This document shows positions 12,957-25,339 of a DNA stretch of 64,000 nucleotides, piece after piece; positions within the stretch are counted from its first letter, which is position 1; every line of letters starts with the position of its first letter. The translations under genes and the position numbers were made by a program. A model generated the notes under the pieces. That model was given only the letters and a program-made list of their open reading frames with translations. It ran no database searches and was not told where the DNA came from. The DNA lies in assembly GCA_963691655.1 (NCBI GenBank), contig OY829328.1, forward strand, positions 15,516,704 to 15,580,703, read 5' to 3'. Source of the DNA: Toxonevra muliebris. Its lineage: Eukaryota > Arthropoda > Insecta > Diptera > Pallopteridae.

Positions 12957-15900
12957 TCAATCGAATTGCATGACCAATGTTTTGATAGCGCTTGCTATAT
13001 AGTACATGCAATCACGTACTTCTTTAACATATTTCTCAATTGCATTTTTATCCTCTGATGAATAAGAATTTTGTAGATTTTCACATTCATGCTGAATGAG
13101 TATATTAAAGCGTGTTAATTGCTTTAATGTTTCTCGTATGGTTTCGTTACAATTTGACTGCAAATAGGTAAAGGACATGAAACATGGTTTAATAAATTAA
13201 AATAGTATCATAAAAAGTAAAACAAACTTACTGGTGTTGTGAATAGCGCAATTAATTCCATTACGGCAATGCGTATACGTTCAGCGTATGGTACTAGGGT
13301 TTCTTTATTCGGAGCATCTGTCATGATTTGGATCAACTCTTTTAAACGACGAGTTATCAAATCGGCGCGATTTCTGATCTCTTCGGTGAACGGTTTATCC
13401 GCTGCCATTTGATACATACTGGTTGTGGCACGACACTCACTGTTAGTCTTGCCGAATTGTGGCGCTACACGACGTTCGTACATGCTGGCTGGACGTTTGA
13501 TGGTCGACTGATTTGAATTAGTGGCTGATGAAGAAGCCGAAGTAGATGTCGAAGCCACAGCGGCACCTCCCAAACCTTCGGGTAATGACAAAGGTTCATT
13601 GTTTATTGTTTCGCTGCCATTCAAATCGATACGTCTGTTTACAACGATGTACAACACAGCAGAATATACAACAGAGCAGGGATATTAATGCAGTAAAATA
13701 TAAATAAAGAATATAAACATAAAATTATAAAAGAAAATAAATAAAATAAAATTATGATTTGTAAAAATCTCACAGTGGTTCATCATATACACTGGGATTA
13801 GATGCGGTGCTTGCTGCCTGCGATGGATTATTCGAGAATTTCGATTTTAATTCGGTATTCTCGGAAGAAAGTTTTTGTACAACAGTCTTCAGTTGATTTA
13901 TTTCGGTTAGATATTCGCTAACTTGTTTGCGTAGTGTTTCCATTTCCAAATGCGGTTCATGTGCCGGCGATTTAGCTGATTGATGCACAATAGCCTGCAC
14001 ACCGAAAATAAATCAAATATGAAAATAAAGAAAAGCAAAAAAAAAAATAATAAATAAATAAATTAAAATATATAGAAAAGTGATTAAACTTAAAAGTATA
14101 ATTAAGTGCATATAATTTAAGAAATTAAAATGGTTTCAAGAAAAAACTACAATCTTCAATGGATATTGACGGCTTATTTTATTTATCTATGCTTTCGTTA
14201 TAAGAACGTATTAATATCTACTATGAAACCTTTAAAAAGTTAATTATAAATATTCCAAGTTCAATGAATTTCATTCTTAAAGTAACTTGCATTCAGAACA
14301 AAAATTTTAAGAAATTATAATCTTATTTATGAATATTATGAAATTTTACAAATTTTCTTGGAATCTATGCAGGAATATATAATTATAAGCAAGTAATAAA
14401 GTGATTTATAAACATGATATCATTAAACATTAATGAATGAATACTAAGCACATTACTGTATATTAAGAATTGAAGCAATTGATACATTTTATTATATATT
14501 ATATGGTTATAAATTATTATTATTTTTTTTTATATATAGCGGAAAAGTCGTAAAGTTTTCAGTTTTATAGTCGTACTTCAGATTTATTTATGTTGGTAAT
14601 TATAAGTTATTACTTTAGTGAATAGCTCAAATATTTAAACTAACTTCAAGGACTTTTCCATCAACGCTATAAACATGATATGTGTTTGTACTAAATCTCA
14701 ACCGAAACTATTATTCAATTTCAAAATCTTCTGACGCATATAGTTTACCTGTTGAGCTATTGGCGGCACCGGTGCATAATCATCATCGCTCGCAACTGGA
14801 TCGTAAATTGGTTCATCATCGGACAAATTTGGATCGTGTTCAATGCTATTGAATGCTGATGACAATGATGAATTGTAATACCCACTTGATGGAGCATCAA
14901 GCGGACGGAGATTGGCCATATTTTGACGACGACGCGCATCAATTAAAACATCCGTTAATAGCCCAGCAAACTCGGCGCGACTAAAGCGTGCTAGTTTTTG
15001 ACGACCCTAAAGAAAAAATGAAAAATTTAATAAACAAATTATAATACAATTGTAATGTGAATGCATCCATTTATAATGTAACCTGATTGCGTGTAGCGCT
15101 TAAAAATGGATTTGCTGGTAAAAATGGTACTGCAGCAGTTTCAGCATTCATTGTGGAAGTTGCCCAAACTAAAAAATTTAAAAACGAAACACATAATGTA
15201 TACGTAAGCAATTGAACGTGTTGATTAAAAAACTTACTAGCTTCGTTCTCACGTCGATCAACTTCGTCGTATAGATCCATGACTAACTCCTCAAACATTT
15301 TATTTGGCACTAACTGCAAACGTCCACGTGCAATTTTCAGTTGTTCGCTTATTTCGGGATTATTTGCATCTGGTATGATGAGATGACGGCCCGACTAATA
15401 AAGAACAAGGACATTTAGTCATACGAATATAATAAATGCAAATTACATACGGCGTGATCTGGTTTCTTGCCACCGAGAAACATAATAATACGGTCGGTGA
15501 CATCATACATGGCATCTAGAAGCCGCTCAGCAATTGTATTGTGATTATTAACCTTTGCCACTTCCAATGGAGTAAGTCCATTGCCATCAATAGCATTAAT
15601 GTCGGCGCCATAGGCAAGTAACAATTCAATTTGTGAAGCTTGACCGAATTTGGCCGCCACATGCAATGGCGTTGAGCGTTTCTCTTCGTGAAAGAAATTT
15701 GGATCTGCACCTTGTACTAGCAAGCGTAATGATGTCTCTAAATTGCTTGTACGTACACTGGCATGCAATTGTTTACTTAACTCATGCTCTAAATTAGTAC
15801 TAGTGACATCATCATCATCTTGTAAATTTGGCTTTAGCACAAATGCAAGATTAACATGTTTGGCTTTAATGAAATCGGATTTAGTGGGATGTAGTGAATC

Positions 15901-16269
15901 CTTGGGTGAAGGTTTACGCAGACGTGGAGCGCCCCTCAACCCCGATGAAGTGGCACCATCGAGCAAATGATGCTCCCAAACACTATTGGCACCGTGTGCA
16001 TTCAAAGAATTGACAAAATTCAAAACTGATGGTTCCCAGGTACCCTGGCGTAACGATTTTACCATCGAGATATGACGTCCCAGACTGCGATGTACGGAAC
16101 AGCAGTCGGAGCAGAGAAGAATGCCACGATTGATTGTTGCCCAAGCGGGGTCTAAGAAAAAAACGAGGGGAAATTAATACTGCTAAAATGCAAAAGAGTT
16201 TCGAGTCCTACCAGAAGCGCCACAATCGCCACAAACTTCGGTCTGCAGACGCGATTTACTGCGCGGCAT
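12957..16269 (-). CDS. Git: ARF GTPase-activating protein GIT, 8 exons
   Basis: Exons on the minus strand are 16269-16212, 16151-15451, 15394-15238, 15168-15083, 15006-14749, 13994-13774, 13634-13232 and 13157-12957. They join into one frame of 694 residues. The ArfGAP zinc finger has Cys13, Cys16, Cys33 and Cys36, with the arginine finger in VHRSLGRH (Arg41). Ankyrin repeats follow (about 150-235, TPLHVAAKFG), then Spa2-homology segments (FSRAEFAGLLTDVLIDARRR), acidic EPIYDPVASDDDYAP, a coiled coil (about 430-475) and a helical C-terminal paxillin-type domain. GIT proteins switch off Arf6 and scaffold the PIX/PAK complex at adhesions. An in-frame ATG at 16452 would add 61 Ser/Thr-rich residues; I prefer 16269 because family members begin just before the zinc finger. 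The long intron 14748-13995 begins with a stop-ended extension (see findings). Confidence 0.95.
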
Positions 16270-17050
16270 CTTCGACGTTTTGGCGTTGGCCTTCTCCTTC
16301 TTCTCCGTCGTCGTATTGGTTGTGGTGGTGGTGGGTATGCTGGTGGCAATCGGCGGTAAAGATGCTGATGTGTTAGCGGTATCAGCAATCGATTCAGTTG
16401 GTGCTATAAATAATTTTTTATGCGATTCTACGATGCTGCTAGCGAAACACATTCAAACACGAAATTCGGTGCACCTCAAATGCACTGAGTTAAATGAATG
16501 GAAAAATCGAGTACGGCTGCTTTGAAATTTACAATTTTTGCAATTTATTTCAATGATTTCAACATTAAATTGTTGCTAAATTCAACACGCGTTAATTAAA
16601 TTAATTGATCATAATTAGGTTTAATCATTTGTTGCTCCGGTTGGTGTTTAGTCAACAATTTTATAAACCACAAACACTTTTACCATTGCACCCCACCCAC
16701 AGACACAAACGAAATGCTTCGTTTCTTTTGCTTCTTCTTCTTTCTATTGCTTGCTATTCACAGTTTTATTAATTGTTTTTGTTTTATGCTTATATATCAA
16801 GTAGTGCTGGGAATATACTCGGTCGGTACTCGGTACTTAAGTTTGAGTTGATTTAGGATTAAATAAAAAATTTATGTATCTATATATTTTTTTTAATTAC
16901 TTATGGATTGAAGATTGTTTCCGGAAAACCAAAAACAAAGAAAAAAATGGGATTTGTTTAAAACTTTTTTTTTATTTTGTACCCTTAACTAAGCTATTAC
17001 GTTCATATACAAAATCTGTATAAAATATTTAATTGTTTAGTTTTCTTAAA
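16270..17050. other. Spacer between Git and Elp2
   Basis: It holds the Git leader and promoter and the Elp2 3' end. The first 180 bases stay open in frame with Git, with a Thr-repeat-like stretch around 16300-16345. No further gene is seen. Confidence 0.5.
16971..16976 (-). promoter_or_regulatory. Candidate poly(A) signal for Elp2
   Basis: AATAAA on the minus strand, 75 bases past the Elp2 stop codon. Confidence 0.5.
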
Positions 17051-19727
17051 TTAAAAGTTCAGCTCGTATATTTTAACAAAATTATCTTCTCCACAGCTTG
17101 CCAAATGGAACTGATTCTTTGCAGCTGCAGTGAATGGCCTAAACTGTAAGCGTTTTACAGTCAAATGATGAGATTGACTAAAAAAAGATGTTTCTTTAAA
17201 AATAGGGTTAGTTCAGAATATTATAAACCACTTACTCATTATTTAGATCTAACAATAGCGTCCATTTATTATCGAACTTATAAATTTTAATGATGCCACT
17301 TTCGAATCCCAGTGCCAGAACATAACCGCCGCTACTCTCTTCTATTAGGCATTTTGATGCAAAAGCAACCGCAGTAATTGATTCATTTTTCAATTCTAAT
17401 ACTGGCAATAAAGCGTGCCAACCATTCAAAGACGAGGATTTATTGCCATCGGCATCTGTTGTATGCGTCCAAATCGCCACTTTGCCATCGCGAGATGAAG
17501 TCGCAAACAGTTTGCTATCATGTGACCAATCGCAGGACCAAATAATACGTGAATGCACACCATTGGATTTATCTGTGGCAGCTACTAACTTAAAATTAGG
17601 CACTATATTGTCAGTTTCCTGCTGATGCCTTTCGAATAGTGACCAGCGGCGGTCACGTGATACGGAAAGCAAATAACGGCCGTCGGGAGAAAAGCGCATT
17701 TGTGTTACGGTCAATTGATGTGAGGAGAGTTTTTGAATTTGCTTCCATGTACAAGTGTTCCTGGAAAAGTTTCAAGTGGAAAGTTATTAAAATACAGGAA
17801 TAAAAAAACAAGTAAATTTATTACCATAGTATAATTTGCGAATGCTCAGCATTTGTTGCACGACAGGATGAGGCTAATAAACGACCGTCTGCTGTCGCGG
17901 CCAGCGCATAAATTTCAAAGCCGTGACCATATAATTTTTGTACTTCCGGCCAGAGTGTATTTTGCATAAGGCTTTCCTCTTGTGGTGGTGTTTCAAGCGT
18001 GATTGGTATGAAATAGTTTTCCGGGTATTCGTCTTTTACGTGCTTCTTTTCAGAAGCTGACGACTCTACCTCTACACTATAAACCGCTTTATTGGACAAA
18101 CCCAGTGACGGAACTGAGGCACCTTTGGGCAAATCTAGAATTAACAATTATTTTAATGTGCACAATAATAATATATCTCAGTTTTTACTTTCTAACAAGG
18201 AATCGCCTTCCGTATCGCTTTGCACATGTGTAATGCGGCGAAAGTTCTCAATAAAGTTTGCCGACGTTTGAAAAGTACGCACTATTTTCTCTTCTGCGCC
18301 ACTGGCAAATTTATAACGTGACAGAATGGCAAGTGCTTGCATATCATAGCCGTGCACTTGGGTACGGGCCAGTTCGTGCCAGGTAGTTTCTGTTTGTGAT
18401 TGCGACCGTATCCAAGGGGCATGAATTCGGGTGGTTTGATCAGCGGATACAGACATAAGATATTCTCCTTGCGGTTCCCATCCCAAATCACGTACTTCTC
18501 CATAGTGACCACTCACAATTACATTAGGCGTCCAAAACTTTTCATTTTCCAGCGATTGGTTCCAAATGTGAAAACCTCCTTGATAGCTGTGCCCCATAAT
18601 TGATTTGCCGTTACTGGAGAATTTGCCGCCAAAGAACCCAAGCGAATTGCCACCCACTTCACCCACACGTACTTTCTCCATCCAAATGCCACCGTCTTCA
18701 GTGGGCTCCCAAATGATGAGTGTTTTATCTATGGAAGCAGACAGTAACTGCAAACCTTGCTCCTCAGATTTATGCCAATGCACACCGTACACCCAACCCT
18801 CATGCCCATACAACACCGATTCCAAACTTACAGCAAACCACGTATTGTTGCCTACTTGCAGTATTTTTTCTTCCACACATATTTCACCTTTGTCCTCATC
18901 CAGCAATTTGAATAAGTCAACTGTATTTTCACGAACTTGCGCCTCTGTGCGTGGTGCAATGCGCCACAAGCGTATAAAATTGTCTTGTGATGACGATGCC
19001 AACAATAAATCACCATCGTCCACAACAAAATCCAACCCACGTACCCAATCTTCATGACCAGTTAGCTTGTGTACAAGCTGAAAATTCGCATTTGTTTCCT
19101 GTTGTGCCCACAAAGTCACTGATTCATCATCACTGCTAAAGGCTAGTAGCACTTGCTCCGATTGCGGCAATTGCGCAAGGCGGAGGGAAAAACAAAATCC
19201 TCTATTTAAAAGCAATGTTTGAAAGCATTCACATACATTGCTGGTACTATCGAAACGCCATAGTCTTAAGGATGAGTCAGCAGCTGCAGTAGCGAGTAAC
19301 CAACTGCCATTTGCTTGTTTTAAGCCCGAAACAGCATTAACACCACTCTCATGTCCCTTTAGCGAGTAGTGTTTGGGATTTGTGGGATTTTCAATATTCC
19401 ATAGCACAGCTAAGCCATCATCTGCTCCTGAAAGAAAATAAACTTCGTTGGGTTGCTCATCGCGCAGCCACTGCACCGTATTAACACGTTTCTTGTGCTG
19501 CACATAGCTGTGCAGTATTTTAGCCGAGTTGCCATCGTACTATGGAAAATGCATAACAAAACAATTACTCAGTATACATATATTCCCAAATGATGTTACA
19601 GTACCTGAGGATCATAAATGCACACAGCGTTACACGCCCCGAAAACAATCCAACCATTGCGTCCCCAATCAGCGCATTCTGTTGTTCGATTACAAGCCAC
19701 CGATGTGTAAATGTTCTTTACACTCAT
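17051..19727 (-). CDS. Elp2: Elongator complex protein 2 (WD40), 5 exons
   Basis: Exons on the minus strand are 19727-19605, 19539-18189, 18134-17825, 17760-17236 and 17177-17051, all with GT-AG borders. They give 811 residues, close to the usual length of about 800. The protein is WD40 repeats throughout, consistent with two seven-bladed propellers. Strongly conserved landmarks are VPSLGLSNKAVYS, LMQNTLWPEVQKLYGHG, HSRIIWSCDWSHDSK and the final CGEDNFVKIYEL. Elp2 scaffolds Elp1 and Elp3 in the Elongator complex, which makes the carboxymethyl-type modification of wobble uridine in tRNA. The start MSVKNIYTSVACN is the first ATG of the frame and the family's typical beginning. No break is seen. 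It lies head-to-tail with Git. Confidence 0.97.
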
Positions 19728-20804
19728 GTCGCAATTATATATTAAATTCTAAATTAATGTTACAATAATAAATTAAACAATTTATTTTGTTTAATTTGAT
19801 TCCTGACGATTTGTTGACGTTTCCTTTTCGCACGTGCAGTTATAAAGTTGTTGCCCATATGTTTTTGACATTTATGCTTCGGGTTCTTCTTTTGGCTTGT
19901 CTACCAGTGTAGGAAAGCGTAAGACATTTTGGAAATTTTACTTGCATACTTTTAGGCAATTTTGAGAAATTACTGTTAAAAAAAAATACTCTGTTTCTTT
20001 TTTTGGTAAAATTGCGTATTAGATTCAGCTGTTAAACTGTAATTCCAATCTTGTGGTATCACAATGGGCCGTTCTGACTTGAGAGTGTCGATGGACCTTC
20101 ACTTAACCTAACGTAACCTACACGTTTTGACCGTTTTAAACTATCTCTTGGGTTGACTGCCAGTCTCTGCATGGTAAAATTGAAACATTTTTTGAAATGT
20201 TTGTCCCCAAGAAAAAAAGAAAAAAATTTTGTAGGAAAAATTGTTCAATGTAATTAGGCTTGTTACTATATTATAAATTCCGAGTTATTGTTTAAGAAAA
20301 TTAATGACTTTTTTTGTAAAACTACAGTATGTTTGAAAAATAGAATAAAAGCAAACTTCTATTTAACATCAGCAACAAAAAAAAAAGTAATAAAACTAGT
20401 ATATATCATAAATAGTAAGTTTTGAGTTTAACATAACTAGTGCGTATAAAGACTTTTAAACATATGTTAAGACTTCGCAAATACTTTTCCAGCACTTTTG
20501 ATAGAGACGGAAAAACCAAAATGCCCACAATTTGAGGTTATAAAGTAAAAACGAATAATTGATGTATATTCATTACAGGATCTTATGAGGAAGCTTTCCC
20601 AAACTTTTTGAACGAAGGAATTCTTGTCAAAGTTCCAAAGAAAGAGGATTCTCATTTTTTATAACGTGGGAAATCCAAAGTGACAAAAACTGCTACCTGA
20701 AGATCTTTTGTGCCAGCCCCTAATTTAGGACAAAAGACACTCAACTAACCTAATGAAGGCTAGCACATCTTTTGTAGAAAAGGATTTTATAACATTAACC
20801 GAAA
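19728..20804. other. Upstream flank of Elp2
   Basis: The Elp2 promoter should lie just beyond 19727; I see no TATA box. A phrase at about 20055-20115 (ggtatcacaatgggcc) looks like a LINE 3' end, but the body is missing. Otherwise featureless. Confidence 0.4.
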
Positions 20805-21175
20805 GAAATTGCTTCCTGAAAGTTCTTCTTCTGAGCATTTTACTATATCAGCGGAGTATACATTTGTGAGACTCTACTCAGAAGAGTTTAAGTGTCATGT
20901 GCTGCATAATGGAATGTTATCGGATCCTTTCGAAGTTAACACGGTCGTACGTCTAGGTTGCATTTCATCGCCCTTGCTGTTCATACTCACTGTTTACATA
21001 CGCTCAACAATAAGTGGGAGCCGTGACAAACAATAAATACCGTGACAAGTTACAAACTGAGGGATTTGATTTCAGCAAACTTAGATCACTGAAAGTAAGT
21101 ACTAGAAAAACCGGTTTAGAAATCAGCATTAAGAAAACCAGTCTAATGGATATTAGGTATTGTTTTAATGCAATC
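20805..21175 (+). pseudogene. Reverse-transcriptase relic (non-LTR)
   Basis: The frame from 20809 contains EEFKCHVLHNGMLSDPFEVN, then a degraded RT block RLGCISSPLLFIL, equivalent to the family's RQGC..SPLLF. After a stop, other frames carry KLRDL and KTGLEISIKKT, typical of the post-YADD region. The YADD box itself is missing or unreadable. This is an old, frameshifted fragment of a LINE of the RTE/CR1-like kind; the clade is a guess. Confidence 0.6.
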
Positions 21176-21224
21176 CCTAATATCAAACTCTGACTCGGAC
21201 GGAAACGGAGATATTCAGTCCTAT

Positions 21225-21317
21225 TCTAAATATTCCCACAATGAAATCCCAGGAAAAATTTGTTTATTTCTCCAGTATTCCTATAGGAAAACAGTATTCC
21301 ATTCGGGAATATTTAGA
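21225..21317. repeat. Short inverted repeat
   Basis: TCTAAATATTCCC (21225-21237) is repeated in reverse complement at 21305-21317 with a 67-base loop, making a small fold-back. It lies between two reverse-transcriptase relics. Confidence 0.5.
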
Positions 21318-21839
21318 TTAGGGTTGATTATGTGTGTACAGAGTTGAACGCACTTGGGGAGCGTGGTGTCAGACAAAACTTGCACCGATCAATACGTTTG
21401 TTTTATAGTTAACAAAGCTAAATTAAGCTTTGGGTTTCTAAGCAACATTTGGAGCAGGCGATAATATTTTCGGATCCTCTACCGGAAAGTGCTACTCTAA
21501 ACAGACAAATGTTGCTCTTAATGCAATTTTCGGATCCTAGAAATTTTATTATATTTTTATTTTGTTTACATGCAGCAAACGAAATTCTAAAGTTTAGTTT
21601 TCAACCAAAGAAATTAAACCAAATAAGCGAAACAAAAATATATTTCTGAGCAAAACCTGATTTTTTTATATTCGTCAATAAAAAATGGGGGAAAAAATAA
21701 ATTTAAATCACGAACTAATACGAATTTCATGTTGCCGAGTTTGCGAATCTTTTTTAAAAAAAGAAATATTTATCATTGATTTGGATGCCACGTTACATAG
21801 CACTGAGGATAAAACTACACATCATCATCATGGCTATGA

Positions 21840-22240
21840 GGCGTCCGCCAGCGTAGTGAAAATTGATACCAAACGAGGTTTCAGACAAGGTGATCCCTTA
21901 TCGTTCATCTTTAATATTATGCAGAAACATCGCCGAGTGTGTTTAGCGGTGAAAGAAGACAAAACGAAATACCTTGTGTCAACCATCGGCAAAAAGTGCT
22001 TCTACGAGCTTATTAGGTAAGCAAAAAGCAGAGCCCTCTCTTGACTGACGAAAATAAGTCCCTCATTCTTCCCGTCCTAATATATAGCGGATAGACGTAG
22101 ACAATGACGACCAATCAGTAGCACAGTTATACATCTGCTGTGGGTCATGTTGAGCTCATGGAAGAAAAGACACTGGTTAGGAAGGTATTACATTCTAACC
22201 ACGGTGGTGGAATACGCAGAAGACCTTAATCTTAATCTTG
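21840..22240 (+). pseudogene. Second reverse-transcriptase relic
   Basis: The open frame 21685-22020 carries TKRGFRQGDPLSFIFNIM, a recognisable RT motif, and then KEDKTKYLVS. The next 200 bases, in broken frames, resemble the 3' coding end of the same LINE type (a LVRKV..HSNHGGG-like stretch). It is similar in layout to the relic at 40.2-40.9 kb. Heavily degraded. Confidence 0.6.
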
Positions 22241-23775
22241 ATCTTAATCACCAACTAAGTAAATAAATAAGTAAGTATGAGGCATCCTGTTGCCCCAGCC
22301 AAAACCCGACGTAAGCCGTTGACCAAGCCGAGTCAGATTCAGAGCAACTGTAGAGACTCCATCCTTCACTAGGAAATAAGGATTGCAATAAGTATGTAAG
22401 TAAGTAATTATATCAAGTGTGTATATTAAACGGCGATTAATTGTTGTTAGTAAGCTAAGTAAAATGTTGCCATTGACCGAGGTACTCAATGATGTCACTT
22501 GAAACAATAAGTTTCTTAATTCCAATGATTCTTAAATAAAATTGAACAGGGAAAAATTAAGAATGAAATTTTTAATTTTTAATTTACTAAATTCAAAATT
22601 AGTTTTCATTTTAATTTTATATTAAAATGTTCCTTGAACACATTAATTAAGTAATGACTTTAATTATTACGTAGTATGTGATACGAGTATTAAAATAATA
22701 TTTTTTTTAATTAAAAAATAAATTGGTTAAAATCAATGGTTCCTTGAAAATTAATATAAATACATATATATAACTATATATATATATATATAACTATATC
22801 CACTTCACACTATAAGTTGAGATTTTTTATTTTTTTAATATAAAGGCGCATTCAACAAATGAATTTAAATTTTTTCTCATACATTCACGTATGTATATGT
22901 ACACAAATACACCCATGTCATGTTTCGCATATGCCACCGCCTTTTGCAGCATGTGCATATGTGCAAATATATTTGAACACACATATGCCATGTACATATA
23001 TGAATTTACGCACACATGCATAAATTTACATGCATATGTATGTGTACACAAGTATATAACATTGTATGTGTGTGTTTGTTCAATGTGGAATTGTTGTTGT
23101 TGTGCATATGTTGGCAACATTGATTCAACCGGAAATTGCAAACTGTGGTGACACTGTCATATTGTTGGCTTACTAAATGGTAAAGAAACTTTAAATTGCT
23201 CATTGACAGCATAATTTAATGTTTTCGCCGCGTTCATTGTTTTTTTCTTTGTTTCCAAAATAATTGTAATAAAGTTCTTAGTATTAATTTATTTTTCATC
23301 ACATCATTGATGTAATGGCATATCTTCATTCTGACTCTTGATCTACCAAGTGGTTAATTTGCTTGTGCTCATAGTCCGAAGGTCTACATTCAAATAAGTA
23401 ATAAATAAGTAAAAAACTAAATTGATAAATTTAGCTTGTACTTGCCGCAATTCCTAAAATTTACTATTGATTCACTGCCACTTTAATTGCCCTTGCTCTG
23501 AAGTGCACATACAGATATACCTAGATCTAAATAAATAACACAGGCGTGGCTTTATATAGTTGAACATAAGAAATGATTTTTGAATGTTTCTAATCTGAAT
23601 CTAAAATTTGTGTACGTTTTGGTTAAGATTTTTCAGCCAGATTCAAATTGAACGCATAAAACAGCAAAAGAGACCAATCCTCAAATATCATTATAAACTT
23701 AATTCGAATTGCATACAACACTTTTCCATTTATTTTATATACTTTTATTTCATCTACACTTAGCACATTGAGATT
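22241..23775. other. Intergenic with simple repeats
   Basis: AT-rich spacer with a (TA)n tract near 22775 and CATATG/ACATATG-rich simple sequence at 22880-23060. Long frames here come from the simple repeat and are not genes. Confidence 0.5.
23744..23749 (-). promoter_or_regulatory. Candidate poly(A) signal
   Basis: AATAAA on the minus strand, about 30 bases after the stop codon of the proline-rich gene. A second one is at 23734-23729. Confidence 0.5.
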
Positions 23776-24435
23776 TTAATGCAATTTGCTGAATACGATA
23801 TCGATTTTATTGTGAGGCTGCTCTGGATACTTTGGAGAAGGCACAACAACACCATCAACCATGTCAACAGGTTTAGCTGGGTGGACTGAAAATTCCACAT
23901 CAATAACCTCTACTGGTTTTGGTTTTGGTTGTGGTTTGTGATGAACAATTTCAAATACCGGTGGTTGAGGTTCTTTTGGTTGCTGATTTACGTGGAAAGG
24001 GCCGCCAATGAATAAAGGTAATGTCACTGGTTCTTGCAGTTCTTCTTCTGGTTTCGGATTTATCTGAAGGGGTCCGCCCATGAAGAAAGGCAATGGCTCT
24101 GGTTCTTGTGGTGGTTGCTGATGATGATGTGGTTTTTCTAATCCATTAATAGCTGATCCTGGATATTGTTGCTGATAAATGATTTCAAATTGCTCTCTAT
24201 CGAAAGGAAACGGTTGGGGTTGAGTTTCCTTTTTGTGATCAGTTTCAACAACAACAACAACTGTTTCCTTAGGGCGAGTTGGTGGTGCTGGGCGATTGTT
24301 GGTGATAACGAAAGTTGGCGGTTCTGGGTGTTTGGCAACATGCGGTGCACTCAACAAATCCAAATCAATAGTGAATGCATGACAGCAACTCACAGCCAAA
24401 ATGGCAGCAAAGGCGTACAAAATTGTAAATTTCAT
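23776..24435 (-). CDS. Secreted proline-rich protein, 219 aa
   Basis: An intronless frame starts at the first ATG. Residues 1-20 form a clear signal peptide (hydrophobic core ILYAFAAILAVSCC, cleavage after CHA), so the protein is predicted to be secreted. The mature part is rich in Pro, Glu, Val and His, with blocks such as PQPFPFDREQFEIIYQQQ and HHHQQPPQEPEP. It has two imperfect repeats of the pattern LPxFxGGPxxxN (PLPFFMGGPLQIN and TLPLFIGGPFHVN). It ends in a short hydrophobic/acidic segment (KIDIVFSKLH). There is no cysteine after the signal peptide and no enzyme motif. I do not recognise the family; such proteins occur among insect cuticle, salivary, gut and accessory-gland products. 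TATA boxes just upstream and poly(A) signals just downstream support a real, compact gene. Confidence 0.8.
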   Translation of the reverse strand: MKFTILYAFAAILAVSCCHAFTIDLDLLSAPHVAKHPEPPTFVITNNRPAPPTRPKETVVVVVETDHKKETQPQPFPFDREQFEIIYQQQYPGSAINGLEKPHHHQQPPQEPEPLPFFMGGPLQINPKPEEELQEPVTLPLFIGGPFHVNQQPKEPQPPVFEIVHHKPQPKPKPVEVIDVEFSVHPAKPVDMVDGVVVPSPKYPEQPHNKIDIVFSKLH

Positions 24436-24475
24436 CTTTAACGTAACAATGACACAAAATGAAAACAGTTTATGA

Positions 24476-24506
24476 TTTTATATGGCAATGAGCGTGGGTT
24501 TAAATA
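24476..24506 (-). promoter_or_regulatory. TATA boxes of the proline-rich gene
   Basis: On the minus strand, TATTTAAA (24506-24499) and TATAAAA (24482-24476) precede the ATG at 24435. Each is followed 32-33 bases downstream by a TCAT initiator-like word (A at about 24473 and 24450). The upstream pair would give a leader of about 38 bases, the downstream pair about 15. Which is used cannot be told from sequence. Confidence 0.5.
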
Positions 24507-25339
24507 GCTTGCAGAATTCGGTTGAAATATGAATTGAAATTGTCTGTGGGATTTATCATCCAATTGATATTTGTATGTATTTTTCCTATGAAATAATTAA
24601 AATTAACATGTTTCCAATCACAGCTGAATTTGAGCATGTGCAAGTTGAACATTGCTTTAATTTCATGCGATAAGATAAAAAACGCTTAACCCGAAATTAT
24701 CACAGAAATTTAATATGTGTGTCATTTTTATGAAAATGTAAACATTTTGCAAGTTTAAAGTTTAATCAATTTAAATGTTGATTGGAATTTCGTTTTTTGT
24801 AGTATAGCTTATAATAATAGAGAGATTCATTTTACTGTGTAAATCTGGGTAGATATTTCATTTATATTTGAATCTTCAACTATTTATTGAAGTATTTTTG
24901 TGAAAGAAAATAATTGGATGTGCTGGAAGACTTATCCAATTTTGTTTTGATTATGATTCTTTACTGCAGGTAGGTATTACAAAAGCAACCAACATAGTAA
25001 AAAAAAAAGAAAGAGGAAAGTGGAAGAAAAATTATAGGTAAATAAATTAAAGCGAGTAAGATTTCGGCACAACAAATTGTTTAGTTCACTAAGGAAAATC
25101 GATTTATTTAATTTGGTAAACAAAATAGAAAGGTAAAATTAATTCTATAATATTATGACATCAATTAAAAAGCGTTAATTCTAAATAACTAAAAAATAAA
25201 AGAAAAAAATTTCTATTGCAATCTATTTACTTATCTAATATATTATAATTGGGGGGGAGGGGGGGGGGGAATGCTTTCCTTGATGGGTTTTGTATAAGGA
25301 CATGGTGTAAAATCCATACCAGCGCACATAATGTATACA
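24507..25339. other. Intergenic, no gene seen
   Basis: AT-rich sequence with a G run at 25250-25270. No coding frame is supported. Confidence 0.5.

Noticed and set aside
16134..16525. Overlapping frames on both strands around the first Git exon
   Set aside because: They are shadows of the Git N-terminal exon and its Thr-rich upstream extension.
18605..19057. 150-codon + strand frame
   Set aside because: It is the antisense shadow of the large Elp2 exon; the minus strand encodes clear WD40 repeats.
22827..23151. Frames on both strands of about 90-100 codons
   Set aside because: They arise from CATATG/ACACAC-type simple sequence; both strands are open equally and show no motif.
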